Shown: positions 25,565 through 35,207, counted from the stretch's first letter. The stretch is DNA of 57,214 nt from Hyphomicrobiales bacterium (GCA_900471485.1 UCEU01000046.1:1-57214), one strand, 5' to 3'. The notes: a model not told the origin generated them from the sequence alone. A program made the numbers and translations.

Positions 25565-26278
25565 ATGTCTGAACCTAAGTCCGAACATAGAACCTTCCAT
25601 ATGATCGAAGCCGTTGCGGGTCGTCTGGAGGGCGCGCCGCGAGAGGTTCGACGCTGGTCAGATGAATTCAAGGCTCATGCGGTAGCCGAAAGCATGGAGC
25701 CGGGTGCGAGCGTTTCTGCGATAGCGAGGCGCATAGGGATCGACCCGTCGCAATTGTTCACGTGGCGGCGCAATGCCCGACTGTGTAATGCCCGACTGAA
25801 AGCGGAGGCTGTTGTTGATACGGCTCGGGGCGAAAGCTCCACCGCGGACATCATGATCGGCGACGCTGTGATCCGGGTGAATGTCGCGATCGACGAGCCA
25901 CATCTCGTCAGGCTGATCCGCGGTACGCTCTGCATGATCCCGGCTGGTACGAAGGTCTTCCTGGCCAGTCATCCCGTTGACTTCCGCAAAGGTCCGGATA
26001 GCCTTTTGGCGCTGGTGCGTGATGCTGGAAGTGATCCATTCAACGGCTCGCTTTACGTCTTCCGCGCCAAGAGAGCAGACAGAATCAAGATCGCCTGGTG
26101 GGATGGCTCAGGCGTCTGCCTGTATTCGAAGCGGCTCGAAAAAAATCAGTTTGTCTGGCCGAAAATCGGGCCGTCCCGGGTGCAGCTCAATCACGCACAA
26201 CTGATGGCGCTGGTGGATGGGATGGACTGGAAGCGCGTGCGCACGATTGCAGTAAAGCGGCCGGAATTTGCTGGGTAA
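25565..26278 (+). CDS. IS66 TnpA-TnpB, fused in one frame
   Basis: This 237-residue frame joins two IS66 proteins. Residues 1-123 are TnpA, with a helix-turn-helix (AVAESMEPGASVSAIARRIG, then PSQLFTWRRNA). Residues 124-237 are TnpB (MIPAGTKVFLASHPVDFRKG to VKRPEFAG), the small accessory protein needed for transposition. In typical IS66 elements tnpA stops in an ATGA overlap and tnpB starts in another frame. Here the tnpB ATG at 25934 is in frame with tnpA. A 15-bp tandem duplication in tnpA (about 25772-25798) yields the repeated NARL residues. TnpB could also be made separately from 25934. Confidence 0.88.
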   Translation: MSEPKSEHRTFHMIEAVAGRLEGAPREVRRWSDEFKAHAVAESMEPGASVSAIARRIGIDPSQLFTWRRNARLCNARLKAEAVVDTARGESSTADIMIGDAVIRVNVAIDEPHLVRLIRGTLCMIPAGTKVFLASHPVDFRKGPDSLLALVRDAGSDPFNGSLYVFRAKRADRIKIAWWDGSGVCLYSKRLEKNQFVWPKIGPSRVQLNHAQLMALVDGMDWKRVRTIAVKRPEFAG

Positions 26279-26351
26279 AGCCCTGCGGCAGAGTGAATCA
26301 GGCGGCTGAAACTGAGGGAAAATCTCGCCGAACTGTGCTCTACATAAGGGC

Positions 26352-27950
26352 ATGACACCCGCTGATTTCGAGCTTCCTGACGACGTTGATGCGCTGAAAG
26401 CCATGATCCTGGCGATGGCCGCAAAGGCTGCGCGCGCCGATGTTCTGGAAGACGAAGTCGCTGATCTGAAGGCCCGCAATGCGGACGCGGACGAACAGAT
26501 CGCCAAGTTGAAGCTGATCCTCAAGGCCTTCAATCGATACAGGTATGGCCGCCGCTCGGAAAAGCAGGGAAAGAACATCGAGGCAGACCTGGACGAACAG
26601 GGCGCGTTTGTCTTCGAAGAAATCGACACTGGCATTGCCGCGATCGAAGCACTGGTTGCCAAGGGTCGCAATCCAGCCGCTGCAAAGCGTGCGCCGCGTC
26701 CACGCAAAGGCTTTCCTCCACATCTGGAGCGGGTCCATGTGGTCATCGAGCCGGACGAACTGCCCGAACATGCTGGCAAACAGAAGGTCCTGATCGGGGA
26801 AGATACCTCCGAGCGGCTTGATGTCATTCCGCCGAAGTTCCGGGTGATCGTCACGCATCGCCCGAAGTATGCCTTCAAGAACGACGACGGCGTCATCCAG
26901 GCATCGGCCCCGGCACACATCGTCGAAAGCGGCATTCCGACGGAAGCGCTGCTCGCCTATATCGCGGTCTCCAAATACGGCGACGGGTTGCCGCTCTATC
27001 GACAGGAGGCGATCTTCCTGCGCGACCATGTCGAAGTCGACCGCGGCATCATGGCGCGGTGGATGGGCAAGCTCGGGTTCGAACTCGAGATTCTTGCGGA
27101 CTACACCTTCAGCCAGATCAAAAGAGGCGAACGAATATTCGCCGACGAGACGACATTGCCGACACTTGTCCCCGGATCGGGGTCGGCAAAGACGGCGTAT
27201 CTATGGGCGTACGCGCGAGACGATCGACCATTCGGCGGGAGCGGTCCGCCGATGGTGGCCTACCGTTTTGAAGACAGTCGATCCGGTGATTGTGTCGCTC
27301 GACATCTGGAAGGCTATCGCGGCATCCTGCAGATCGACGGGTACACTGCCTATAACCGTGTTGCTCGACCTGAGCGCGGAAACGACGGCGCTCTTTTGGC
27401 GGGGTGCTGGGCGCATGGTCGCCGTCGGTTTTACGAGCTGCACGCAAACGACAGCTCAAAGGTGGCAACGGCGACAATCGAAAAGATGGGCGCACTTTGG
27501 TCGATTGAGGAAAAGGTGCGCGGACAAAGCCCCGATGTTCGCGTAGCCGCCCGCCAGGAGGCCTCCGCTGTAGTCGTTGCCGATCTCTACAAACTCTGGC
27601 AGGACACGCTTCCCCGCATCTCTGGAAAATCAAAACTCGCCGAAGCAATTCGCTATGCCCTTAATCGACGGGAAGCCTTCGAACAGTTCCTCCATGACGG
27701 GCGCATCGAGATAGACTCCAACATTGTTGAGCGTGCAATCAGACCCCAGGCAATTGTTCGCAAGAACAGCCTATTTGCCGGAAATGCAGGGGGCGGAAGG
27801 ACTTGGGCCACGCTCTCTACGCTCATCCAGTCCGCCAAGATGAACGAAGTTGATCCGCTGGCCTGGCTGACGCAGACGCTCGAGCGTATCGCCGCAGGTT
27901 GGCCATCGAGCGATCTCGACGCTCTGATGCCCTGGAACTTCAAGAAGTAA
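26352..27950 (+). CDS. tnpC: IS66 TnpC transposase
   Basis: A 532-residue DDE transposase of IS66 type. It has an N-terminal leucine-zipper-like coiled coil (about residues 13-60), the arginine-rich RYRYGRRSEK stretch, then the catalytic D265 in IFADETTLP, D329 in LQIDGYTAYN and the final glutamate in DSNIVERAIRP. KNSLFAGNAGGGRTWA is the family's typical late motif. Length and motifs are complete. It begins 73 bases after tnpB and its stop is 21 bases before the right end. Confidence 0.96.
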   Translation: MTPADFELPDDVDALKAMILAMAAKAARADVLEDEVADLKARNADADEQIAKLKLILKAFNRYRYGRRSEKQGKNIEADLDEQGAFVFEEIDTGIAAIEALVAKGRNPAAAKRAPRPRKGFPPHLERVHVVIEPDELPEHAGKQKVLIGEDTSERLDVIPPKFRVIVTHRPKYAFKNDDGVIQASAPAHIVESGIPTEALLAYIAVSKYGDGLPLYRQEAIFLRDHVEVDRGIMARWMGKLGFELEILADYTFSQIKRGERIFADETTLPTLVPGSGSAKTAYLWAYARDDRPFGGSGPPMVAYRFEDSRSGDCVARHLEGYRGILQIDGYTAYNRVARPERGNDGALLAGCWAHGRRRFYELHANDSSKVATATIEKMGALWSIEEKVRGQSPDVRVAARQEASAVVVADLYKLWQDTLPRISGKSKLAEAIRYALNRREAFEQFLHDGRIEIDSNIVERAIRPQAIVRKNSLFAGNAGGGRTWATLSTLIQSAKMNEVDPLAWLTQTLERIAAGWPSSDLDALMPWNFKK

Positions 27951-27971
27951 CGGCCTCACGTCACCGCTTAC

Positions 27972-27979
27972 GGCGTAAA
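27972..27979. repeat. IS66 target-site duplication, right copy
   Basis: GGCGTAAA directly follows the right inverted repeat. Its survival unchanged means the insertion is fairly recent. Confidence 0.95.
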
Positions 27980-29247
27980 TATCTTTGTGATCGTTGATCC
28001 TGAGTTCCAGCGCCCTCAACTGCTCACCAGACAGATGACGAACGCTCCAGTCCATGAACTGCATCGGGAAGTGGATCCCTGCAACTCCTTCAAGCTGCAC
28101 AATCCTCTCCATCATGTTTTCCACGTTACCTTTGTGTTCGCTCACCTGTGCGCTTACCTGTCGGCTTACCTCCGCATCGATATGAGCATCAACCATCTCT
28201 CCTATGAGAGGACGAAATCTGCTGTAGTAACGAGTAGGATCACGCTGTAGGCGCGCCTTGTCCATGGCTGAAGATTTTTCCATCACAATGTTCTCCCTAC
28301 CTCGAAGAGATGCGACCATCGCGCATGTAACAAGCTTGTCGACTGACTCCAGGCTTCCTTGCTCGTATTTCTTCGCCATAAGGCTGAGCAGGTCCTCGAC
28401 GAACTCACCCAGCCTCGGGACATCTCGTGACAGCAGCCCAAGCATTGCATACTCGACGTTCTTGGATCCCAACATCGCCCAAGGGTCCTGAGCCCCTGCA
28501 TCAATGAAAACGAATCGGTTTGCCGACGCCCAGTTGGCATTGTTGACAGTAGCCTGCGGTTCTGCGACGGCGTTCCACCGTGCGATAGGATCGCCCGTGT
28601 AGTAATAGATTTGGAGGAGATTTCTTCGATATTTGTAAAATGAACTGATCAAGGATCCGTATGTCGCCATGCGACGCAGCATGACCAATTCGTTATGCTT
28701 TGTCTGCTGTTCCACATGCAGGATGCGGCCTTTGCCGATATCGCTTACAAGGTCAGTCCTGAACGTGACCTGCTTGTCCCGGAACTCTTCGCCCAGGAAT
28801 TCGACGTCTGCCCGCACGCCGATGGGATCGGGATCTTCTCTGCCCGGGCCAAAGTCGACCCTGTGATATTCAGCCCAGTTGTTCCACAACCTGGCGAGTA
28901 CTCCGGGCGATTTCAGCAGCTCCTTGAGCTCCGTATCGAAGGGGCGGGTCTGCTTCTTCCTGACCGCGTCACCGAGCAGTTGCCTGAATGAAGGGTACGT
29001 CTTTTCTTTCTTGGGGAGCTTGGCCATGTCGACTTCTCAATGCAAGCAGTAAGCGTGCTGGATATGACTTCCATCCCTTTCATTCCGGTTACTGGCGTCA
29101 CTCATTTGCACGAAATCGTAGGCTTGTGACCGCAGCCGCGAGCGGGGTCAGCGGTCTGCTGCCTTCCCCTGAACAAAGCTGTCCGCCTACGCGAAACATA
29201 GACGGACAGCTACCTCGAAAAAGGGGGCTAAAGGATACAGCAGCTAC

Positions 29248-30837
29248 TCAGTAGATCCCGGTGCCATCCCAGAAATTGCACTTGTGCTCAGCCGCGAACT
29301 GGTCGCGTCCGATCGTGTCTCCGTGGGGCAAGCGCAACCGGAGAATTTCGCCCCCGGCGGCCTTGTACTGCGGCCAGCCGTTCCATTCGGCTCCCGTAGA
29401 ATCCGTCCAGAATCCGGTCATGTCCGACGCCAGCTTCTCCTGCATGTCGTTGAGAGCGACCGGCTGGCCAAGTTCACCGCCATGGAAGCCTGGGAAGAGA
29501 TATGCCAGCTCGAAGGTGTGTGCGGAGCCAAGCGAAAAGCTTGTGGGCTTCAGATAAGAGGGCGCCGTCTCGTCCGCGAATTCGTATACGCGGACCTTGG
29601 CCTTCGGATCGGTGGTGTCGGCGAGCTTCAGATTGCCGCAGGCGAAGAGATAGTCGGTCGTCGCCGCAGCGTAGGCCTCACTTGGATTGTTGAACTGAGC
29701 GAGAGGGTAAGCCGCGACAACCTTCTGGGCGAGATCTTTGCCGAAGAACGCTGACACCGCTGCCGGATATGTCTCTGCACTCATCGCCACGCCAGTCTCG
29801 TTCTCGGGGAAACCGACGAAGAAGCGTCCCTCGTTGCGGTTCGTTCCGGAGATGATGGATACGTCGTTGAAGTCGCCCGTCTTCAATGCGTCGGCAGGAT
29901 GCTGCGGCATGTATTCGCCGTCGATGACCGTCTGCGCGATCAGGTACGGTTTCTGGTGCGCCAGAACCACGTTCGCTGGCAACGCCCTCAGGCACGCCGC
30001 CGCGTCAGCTCCACCGCAGCCGACAGCATCCGCGAAATCCGCTCCCTTTTTCTCAGCGGCATCGAGCGGTGTCGGCGCGCCGAAGTGTGGCCAGCGGAGC
30101 ATCATGGCGGAGCCGCTCATCATCACGGCGCGCTGGAACGTATCTTTTGCCGAGGGAGCGATCACCTGGGCAAGGACGCTCGTGCCTCCGGACGACTCTC
30201 CGGAGAGAGTGACACGCGCGGGGTCGCCGCCGAACGAGGAAATGTTACGATGAACCCACTGAAGGGCCGCGGTCTGGTCCATATGACCGTAGTTGCTGGA
30301 CGCATGGCCTTCTTTGTCGATTGCTGGATGGGAAAAGAAGCCCAGAATGCCGAGGCGGTAGTTCATGGTTACGACTATGGACTTTCCTTCGGAGGCTATG
30401 CGTCTTGGATCGTAATCACCACCCTGCCCCACTGCCAGGCCGCCGCCGTGGATCCAGACGAAGACTGGCAGCTTCCGACCTTCTGCACGCGCTGCATTCA
30501 ACCCCTGACGATCGGCGTAGACATTTAAGTACAGGCAGTCTTCGCTACCGCCCGGAGTGGCGAACGCACCAAGGTCGGGGTTTTGGAGGCAGGAGTCGCC
30601 GAGATGGTCTGCAACACGGGTCTCCGTCCATGGCTTCACAGCCTTTGGTGGCTGCCAACGCAGGGGTCCAGTTGGGGGCGCCGCATAGGGGATGCCCAGG
30701 TAGGAAAGGGTCGTTCCGTCATCGGTTCCGCTGACCTGACCAGACTCCGTCGTCACCGCCCTGCTCGCTTGTATGGGAGCTGCATGGAGCGGGCCGGACA
30801 TGGAAAGGATTAGCGCGGAGGCTAGAAGATGTTTCAT
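29248..30837 (-). CDS. secreted type-B carboxylesterase
   Basis: A 529-residue alpha/beta hydrolase of the carboxylesterase/lipase type-B family. A signal peptide (MKHLLASALILSMSGPLHAA) sends it to the periplasm or outside. The nucleophile lies in GESSGG near residue 214, the oxyanion hole in WIHGGGLAVG near 130, the acid in NRNEGRFF near 338 and the histidine in GSAHTFELAYLF near 433. It cleaves carboxylic esters; the natural substrate is unknown. GAGGATATC precedes the ATG. It lies 25 bases after the DHA2 pump gene, so the two form an operon. Confidence 0.9.
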   Translation of the reverse strand: MKHLLASALILSMSGPLHAAPIQASRAVTTESGQVSGTDDGTTLSYLGIPYAAPPTGPLRWQPPKAVKPWTETRVADHLGDSCLQNPDLGAFATPGGSEDCLYLNVYADRQGLNAARAEGRKLPVFVWIHGGGLAVGQGGDYDPRRIASEGKSIVVTMNYRLGILGFFSHPAIDKEGHASSNYGHMDQTAALQWVHRNISSFGGDPARVTLSGESSGGTSVLAQVIAPSAKDTFQRAVMMSGSAMMLRWPHFGAPTPLDAAEKKGADFADAVGCGGADAAACLRALPANVVLAHQKPYLIAQTVIDGEYMPQHPADALKTGDFNDVSIISGTNRNEGRFFVGFPENETGVAMSAETYPAAVSAFFGKDLAQKVVAAYPLAQFNNPSEAYAAATTDYLFACGNLKLADTTDPKAKVRVYEFADETAPSYLKPTSFSLGSAHTFELAYLFPGFHGGELGQPVALNDMQEKLASDMTGFWTDSTGAEWNGWPQYKAAGGEILRLRLPHGDTIGRDQFAAEHKCNFWDGTGIY

Positions 30838-30862
30838 GATATCCTCACGGTTTGTTTAAAGT

Positions 30863-32272
30863 CTAAATCTGAGCGTCTGCGGGCGATCGAGTGCCGCCGT
30901 TGAGGATCAGCGCCGCAGAAAGGATGACTGCCAGCAGAAGCATCGCGCTTCCTCCGACAAAGGCGAAATGTGCCTCGCCGATAATCATGCTGCTTGGACC
31001 GCCATCGGACGAAACCAATGACGCAGCGACGGCGCTCAACAGACCCAGACCAAATGACGCGCCGAGCTGGTGGGACACGTTCACAACTCCGGATGCGGCG
31101 CCAAGGTCGGACCTGCGAACAGCGGAAATCCCTGTCGATGTCATGGGAGCAAGTGCCAGACCCTGCCCCGCGCCAACCAGAACCATCGGCAGACCGAGCG
31201 TTGGCCAAAAGGAAGCGTATGAACCGCAAAACGCCATGTAGCCCACTCCAAGAAAAGTCGTCAGCAGCCCTGCGACCACCAGCATGGGGCCGCCAACCTT
31301 GTCTATCAGGCGGGGCACGACCAGTGCGGCAAGGAACGCTGGTATTGTCATGGGAAGAAAACCCAGCCCAGCTTCCGTTGCTGTGAAGCCATACACGCCC
31401 TGCATCAGTTGCGAGCCGAAAAAGAAAAAGGCGACTACAGGCCCAAGGAACAGGAACCGCGCGATGTAGGCAGCGAGCCGGCGACGGTCACCAAAGAGAT
31501 ACAGAGGCACCAATGGCTGCTCTACTCTGCTCTCGTGCCAGAAGAAGCCCGCCACGAGAACCACCCCGAGCGCGAATGGCGCAAGGGTAGATGGGTTCGC
31601 CCAGCCGCCTTCGGAGAAACTCGTCACGGAGTAGATTATCGCTCCGAATCCCAGGGTCGACAGCACGGCACCAGCGAGGTCGAGCCGCACCGGCGAGCTC
31701 ACGCTCTCACGCAGATACGTCCTCATGGCGAGGATCAGCAAAAGCCCCACCGGCACGTTGATCAGGAAGCCTACGCGCCAGGAGAGATAATCTGCCAGGA
31801 GACCGCCAAGCGCCAAGCCCAGGCTGGTGCCGATCCCGGCGGCCGAGCCATACCAGGCCACTGCCCAGTTTCGCTTACGTCCTTCCTCAAAATTCGTCGA
31901 GAGCAGAGTCAACGCCGAAGGAGCGACGATGGCGGCCCCCACACCCTGCGCCGCGCGCGCCGTCAGCAGCCAAGCGGGTGATTGAGCCATGGCAATTGCA
32001 AGAGACATCGCCATGAAAATCGCCAGCCCTATCTCAAGCGCGCGGCGTGCGCCAAGGACATCTCCGGCTCGAGCACCCAGTAGCAGGCAACCGCCGAATA
32101 GGAGCGTGTAGATGCTCTGAACCCACGCGAGCTCTGACGTGGACATTCCGATGTCCTCCCGGATATGCGGAAGGCCTGTGATGACGATGGAGGTGTCCAG
32201 CAGGATCATCAGATAGCATCCGACGATGAGCAGAAGCTTCGAACGATCGTGAGGCGCTAGTGCAAGTTGCAT
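30863..32272 (-). CDS. DHA2-type MFS efflux transporter
   Basis: A 469-residue membrane protein with about 14 predicted helices. The motif GARAGDVLGARRALEIG near residue 65 is the MFS A-motif loop, and GSAAGIGTSLGLALGGLLAD near 145 is the drug-proton antiporter motif C region. These mark the DHA2 family of drug or metabolite exporters (EmrB/QacA-like). AAGGAA lies before the ATG. It is divergent from the LysR gene at 32419 and leads the operon with the secreted esterase. Export of a product or resistance to a toxic ester is possible. Confidence 0.88.
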   Translation of the reverse strand: MQLALAPHDRSKLLLIVGCYLMILLDTSIVITGLPHIREDIGMSTSELAWVQSIYTLLFGGCLLLGARAGDVLGARRALEIGLAIFMAMSLAIAMAQSPAWLLTARAAQGVGAAIVAPSALTLLSTNFEEGRKRNWAVAWYGSAAGIGTSLGLALGGLLADYLSWRVGFLINVPVGLLLILAMRTYLRESVSSPVRLDLAGAVLSTLGFGAIIYSVTSFSEGGWANPSTLAPFALGVVLVAGFFWHESRVEQPLVPLYLFGDRRRLAAYIARFLFLGPVVAFFFFGSQLMQGVYGFTATEAGLGFLPMTIPAFLAALVVPRLIDKVGGPMLVVAGLLTTFLGVGYMAFCGSYASFWPTLGLPMVLVGAGQGLALAPMTSTGISAVRRSDLGAASGVVNVSHQLGASFGLGLLSAVAASLVSSDGGPSSMIIGEAHFAFVGGSAMLLLAVILSAALILNGGTRSPADAQI

Positions 32273-32371
32273 TATCTATTCCTTGAAGCGGGTTCGGTGG
32301 AGGCGTCCCATACGGGACCCCGCGTGCAGGAATGATTTAGTTTGCCAAACGAAACTATTGAATTAGGCTGC

Positions 32372-32404
32372 TTATTGAAACCGTGCGAAGCACTGCTTCG
32401 CAAT
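32372..32404. promoter_or_regulatory. palindromic element, copy A (LysR/MFS promoter)
   Basis: This 33-base element contains TGCGAAGC-act-GCTTCGCA, a perfect 8-bp inverted repeat (32384-32402), just before the LysR ribosome site. In reverse complement it matches 29 of 33 bases at 36342-36374. A second dyad, GTTTG-C-CAAAC, lies at 32340-32350. A LysR operator is likely; a dispersed intergenic repeat is the alternative. Confidence 0.6.
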
Positions 32405-32418
32405 AGAGGAAGACAGCC

Positions 32419-33339
32419 TTGGATAATTTTTCGGAAACGAATGACTTCGCACACTTGAGTGCCTTCCTGGCGGCGGCCGAGGAACGCAGCTTCACCGGAG
32501 CTGGGCGACGGCTTGGCGTATCTGGCTCCGCTGTCGGACAGAGCATCAAGCAATTCGAGCAGAGTCTGGGGGTGCAGTTGTTCGTCCGGACCACGCGGAA
32601 CGTTGCACTCACTGAACAAGGTGCGTCTCTCTTGGAGCAGATCCGTCCCGCGGCATCGGTACTGACAGAAGCTCTGTCGACGGCGAAGGGCAAGTCGATG
32701 GATCCGCAAGGAAGGGTCAGAATCCACTCGCCGCGGTCCGCGGCTGAGATGTTCCTCATGCCGATGCTGGCGGACTTCAGCCTGAAATTTCCTCAAATCG
32801 AGATCGACATCACGGTAGACGACCACGACCCAAATGTCGTGTCGGAAGGATTCGATCTCGTCCTAAAGATCGGTGAAGTCATTGACCTGGACATGATAGC
32901 GGTGCGTCTGGGCGGGGAACTGCGCCAGATAGCGGTCGCCTCGCCCGGATTTGTCGAGCGGAACGGTCGTCCTGACCACCCGCGCGATCTCGTCAACTTT
33001 CCATGCGTGCGCTGGCGATGGAAAGGTACGGGGAAAGTCTATGACTGGGAATTCAACGAGGACGGACGATGGTTCTCGGTGAAGGTTCCAGGCCCACTTG
33101 TGGTCAGCGACAGGCAGTTGATCCTAATGCTTGCCATGCAGGACGCCGGAATATGCTTCCTTGGCGACGAGGAGGCTTCACCATTCCTTGAGCGCGGCGA
33201 CTTGGTCAACCTGCTGGACGACTGGTGCGCCCCGTTCCCAGGATGGCACCTATGCTATCCCCGTCAGCGATATCTTCCCCGTGCAACGCGACTTGTCATT
33301 GACGCCATACGTCAGGAGGCTGCGAAGCGAGGCACATGA
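32419..33339 (+). CDS. LysR-family regulator, CrgA-like
   Basis: A 306-residue LysR protein. The winged helix is in the first 65 residues (AFLAAAEERSFTGAGRRLGV, SGSAVGQSIKQFEQSLGVQL). The effector domain follows, with the GFDLVLKIGE and WRWKGTGKVYDWEF segments of the CrgA-like group. A TTG start at 32419 is chosen because GAGGA lies about nine bases before it and no ATG fits. It is divergent from the DHA2-esterase operon and probably represses or activates it through the palindrome at 32384-32402. Confidence 0.9.
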   Translation: MDNFSETNDFAHLSAFLAAAEERSFTGAGRRLGVSGSAVGQSIKQFEQSLGVQLFVRTTRNVALTEQGASLLEQIRPAASVLTEALSTAKGKSMDPQGRVRIHSPRSAAEMFLMPMLADFSLKFPQIEIDITVDDHDPNVVSEGFDLVLKIGEVIDLDMIAVRLGGELRQIAVASPGFVERNGRPDHPRDLVNFPCVRWRWKGTGKVYDWEFNEDGRWFSVKVPGPLVVSDRQLILMLAMQDAGICFLGDEEASPFLERGDLVNLLDDWCAPFPGWHLCYPRQRYLPRATRLVIDAIRQEAAKRGT

Positions 33340-33349
33340 GCCAAAGGAG

Positions 33350-33381
33350 AAGCACAGGGAGGAAGAACCCTGCCTGTGCTT
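33350..33381. terminator. hairpin after the LysR gene
   Basis: AAGCACAGG at 33350-33358 pairs with CCTGTGCTT at 33373-33381 in the gap between two convergent genes. It could end both. Confidence 0.55.
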
Positions 33382-33420
33382 GTCTTGAAATCAGCGCGCT
33401 GCAAGGCAGCCGCGTGCGGC

Positions 33421-34737
33421 CTACTTCAGGTCGGCGTGAGCCGTTTCCCTGACACGCAGGATTGCTAGAAGGCTGACGACGGAAGCCGCGATCACGTAGT
33501 AGGTCGGAGACAGCGGTGAGCCAGTCAGGTTGATGAGCCAGGTAGCGATGAACGGCGCGAACCCGCCGAACACAGCCGTTGCGAGGCCGAAGCTGATCGA
33601 GACGCCTGTCGTGCGGGATGCGGTTGGGAACATCTCGGACATCGTGGCAGGCATGATGCCAGCAAAGACCCCGGTCAGCGCTCCGACACCGATGAAGATC
33701 AGATATAGTTGCGCGTGGCTCGCACCGTCCATCAGGAGCGCGAAGATCGGGTATGGAGCCACGATCGACACGAGAAGTGCGATCAGAAGCGGCGGGCGCC
33801 TCCCCACCTTGTCGGAAATCGCTCCGAAGAGCGGGATGCTGAACATCATCGATGCAAGGCCTGCCGAGTTCGCCCACAGAGCCGTCTGGGGATCGACGCC
33901 CGCGTACTTGGTGATGAACGTCAGCAGATAGATCAGGTAGATGTAGAAGGAAACGACCCAGCCACCGCACATCGCAAGCGCCTTGGCACCCTGAACCCAT
34001 CCGGAATGGCTTTCGCTCGTCACCGGTTCGGAAGGAGCCGCAGCCACCTTTTCGAACTCGGGGGTCTCGTCGATGTAGCGGCGAAGATAGAGGCCGAGCG
34101 GCGCAACCAGGAGGCCACCGATCAGGAACGGAAGGCGCCAGCCCCAGGAGTGGAGGTCCTCCGATGAAAGGACGGTGGTCAGGATCGCAGCGGTGCCGGA
34201 GCCCACCAGTGTCCCCAGCAATGCGGTGCACTGCTGGAGGCTGCTGTAGAGCCCGCGCCGACGCTTGGGAGCCCATTCCAGCAGGAAGGCGATTGCATTG
34301 CCAACCTCTCCGCCCGCTGCGAAGCCCTGCATGATGCGGCCCACGATCAGAAGAATCGGGGCAAGAATGCCGATCGAGGCATACGACGGAGTGGCTCCAA
34401 CCAGCAGGGTTCCGACGCCCATGAGGGGCATCGAGATCAAGAGTGCAAGCTTACGCCCCTGGCTGTCACCAAACCTGCCGAAGAAGACGGCGCCGAGGGG
34501 GCGTGCAACGAAACCCACGCCGAAAACGGCGAACGTGCTCATCAGAGCCAGGAAATCGTTTCCGGCTGGGAAAAAGTGCATCGCTATAATTGACGCGAAG
34601 AACGCGTAGGAAGCGAAGTCGAATAACTCGAGAACGTTGCCGATGGTTGTCCCTATAACCGCGCTGGTGCGCCTGCCCCGCGACGCGACAGGTGTATCGA
34701 CGGACCGCGTCGTCTCGAATTCTCTTGCCAATGTCAT
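33421..34737 (-). CDS. MHS-family MFS transporter
   Basis: A 438-residue transporter of the metabolite:H+ symporter family (relatives: ProP, ShiA, KgtP). The start GTTIGNVLELFDFASYAFFA and the loop GRFGDSQGRKLALL near residue 95 are typical, and RIMQGFAAGGEVGNA (about 130) is the family's signature. It should import a small organic acid or similar polar solute. The ATG at 34737 is preferred because GGAGGAGAAGC stands directly before it; a longer frame from 34791 lacks this. It points toward the LysR gene and shares no operon with it. Confidence 0.88.
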   Translation of the reverse strand: MTLAREFETTRSVDTPVASRGRRTSAVIGTTIGNVLELFDFASYAFFASIIAMHFFPAGNDFLALMSTFAVFGVGFVARPLGAVFFGRFGDSQGRKLALLISMPLMGVGTLLVGATPSYASIGILAPILLIVGRIMQGFAAGGEVGNAIAFLLEWAPKRRRGLYSSLQQCTALLGTLVGSGTAAILTTVLSSEDLHSWGWRLPFLIGGLLVAPLGLYLRRYIDETPEFEKVAAAPSEPVTSESHSGWVQGAKALAMCGGWVVSFYIYLIYLLTFITKYAGVDPQTALWANSAGLASMMFSIPLFGAISDKVGRRPPLLIALLVSIVAPYPIFALLMDGASHAQLYLIFIGVGALTGVFAGIMPATMSEMFPTASRTTGVSISFGLATAVFGGFAPFIATWLINLTGSPLSPTYYVIAASVVSLLAILRVRETAHADLK

Positions 34738-35207
34738 GCTTCTCCTCCGAATTTCAACAGCCCTGAGCAGCAACGGCCCGTATCTGGGCACTGCTCGCCG
34801 TCATTTATGCCATCCACTTGCCCAACTCCTCCTCGGAAGCAGCGCAGGGTCTGCCGGATGTCATCCAATCTGGAAAGATCGGCGACTTCCGAAGTTCGGC
34901 GACGTTATTGCGGATCACGCGGATGTTGCAATGAATACTCATGTCCGGCCCTTGGCGATAGAAAACTCCAGCGGCATCCATAGCCGCTGCCTATCTCGTG
35001 GGCGCTCGCGCTTGGTCACGCCTCGCCCCGCTGCTTCTGCGATAGGCCTGGCCTTTGGAAGCATGAGGGCGCGAGCGTGGGCCGATGAACACTGTTGATC
35101 TGATCCGCATCGATGTTTTCATTGCGTGTGCCGTTCAGGTCTGCGGAGCGATGCCTTGGCGCTGCGACCCGTCGGTGCCCCATCGATATCATGGAGGATA
35201 GTCTGCA
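34738..35207. other. 470-base divergent intergenic region
   Basis: It separates the MHS transporter and the alcohol dehydrogenase, which read away from each other, so it should carry both promoters. Only short unconvincing frames are present. A small dyad AGCGGC/GCCGCT lies at 34970-34988. ATGGAGGAT just before 35208 is the ribosome site of the dehydrogenase. Confidence 0.45.

Larger units (their letters stand above)
25478..27971 (+). mobile_element. complete IS66-family insertion sequence
   Basis: The element is 2494 bp. The left end GTAAGCGGTGCATTGACCCC and the right end (reverse complement GTAAGCGGTGACGTGAGGCC) match in the first ten bases and in most that follow. An 8-bp target duplication flanks it. 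It carries a fused tnpA-tnpB frame and an intact tnpC, the usual IS66 set. It sits inside the Rpn-like gene. All parts look intact, so it may still be mobile. Confidence 0.96.
25401..29027 (-). pseudogene. Rpn-like PD-(D/E)XK nuclease gene split by IS66
   Basis: The 5' part runs from 29027 to 27972 (352 codons) and the 3' part from 25469 to 25401 (23 codons including TGA). Removing the IS and one target copy joins them in frame as ...NDHKDIYA-LFDACSIPREALEV... and gives 374 residues. The segment VRADVEFLGEEF followed by GRILHVEQQTKHNELVMLRRM (about residues 72-116) resembles the D...E-x-Q core of Rpn/YhgA-type nucleases. A coiled segment near 290-315 (SRQVSAQVSEHKGNVENMMERI) follows. Rpn proteins are DNases linked to recombination and phage defence. 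The remaining open frame reads on into the IS, so a chimera lacking the last 22 residues could still be made. Confidence 0.75.

Noticed and set aside
34849..35098. Plus-strand fragments in the gap before the alcohol dehydrogenase
   Set aside because: Considered as regulator remnants, but no recognisable domain and no start.
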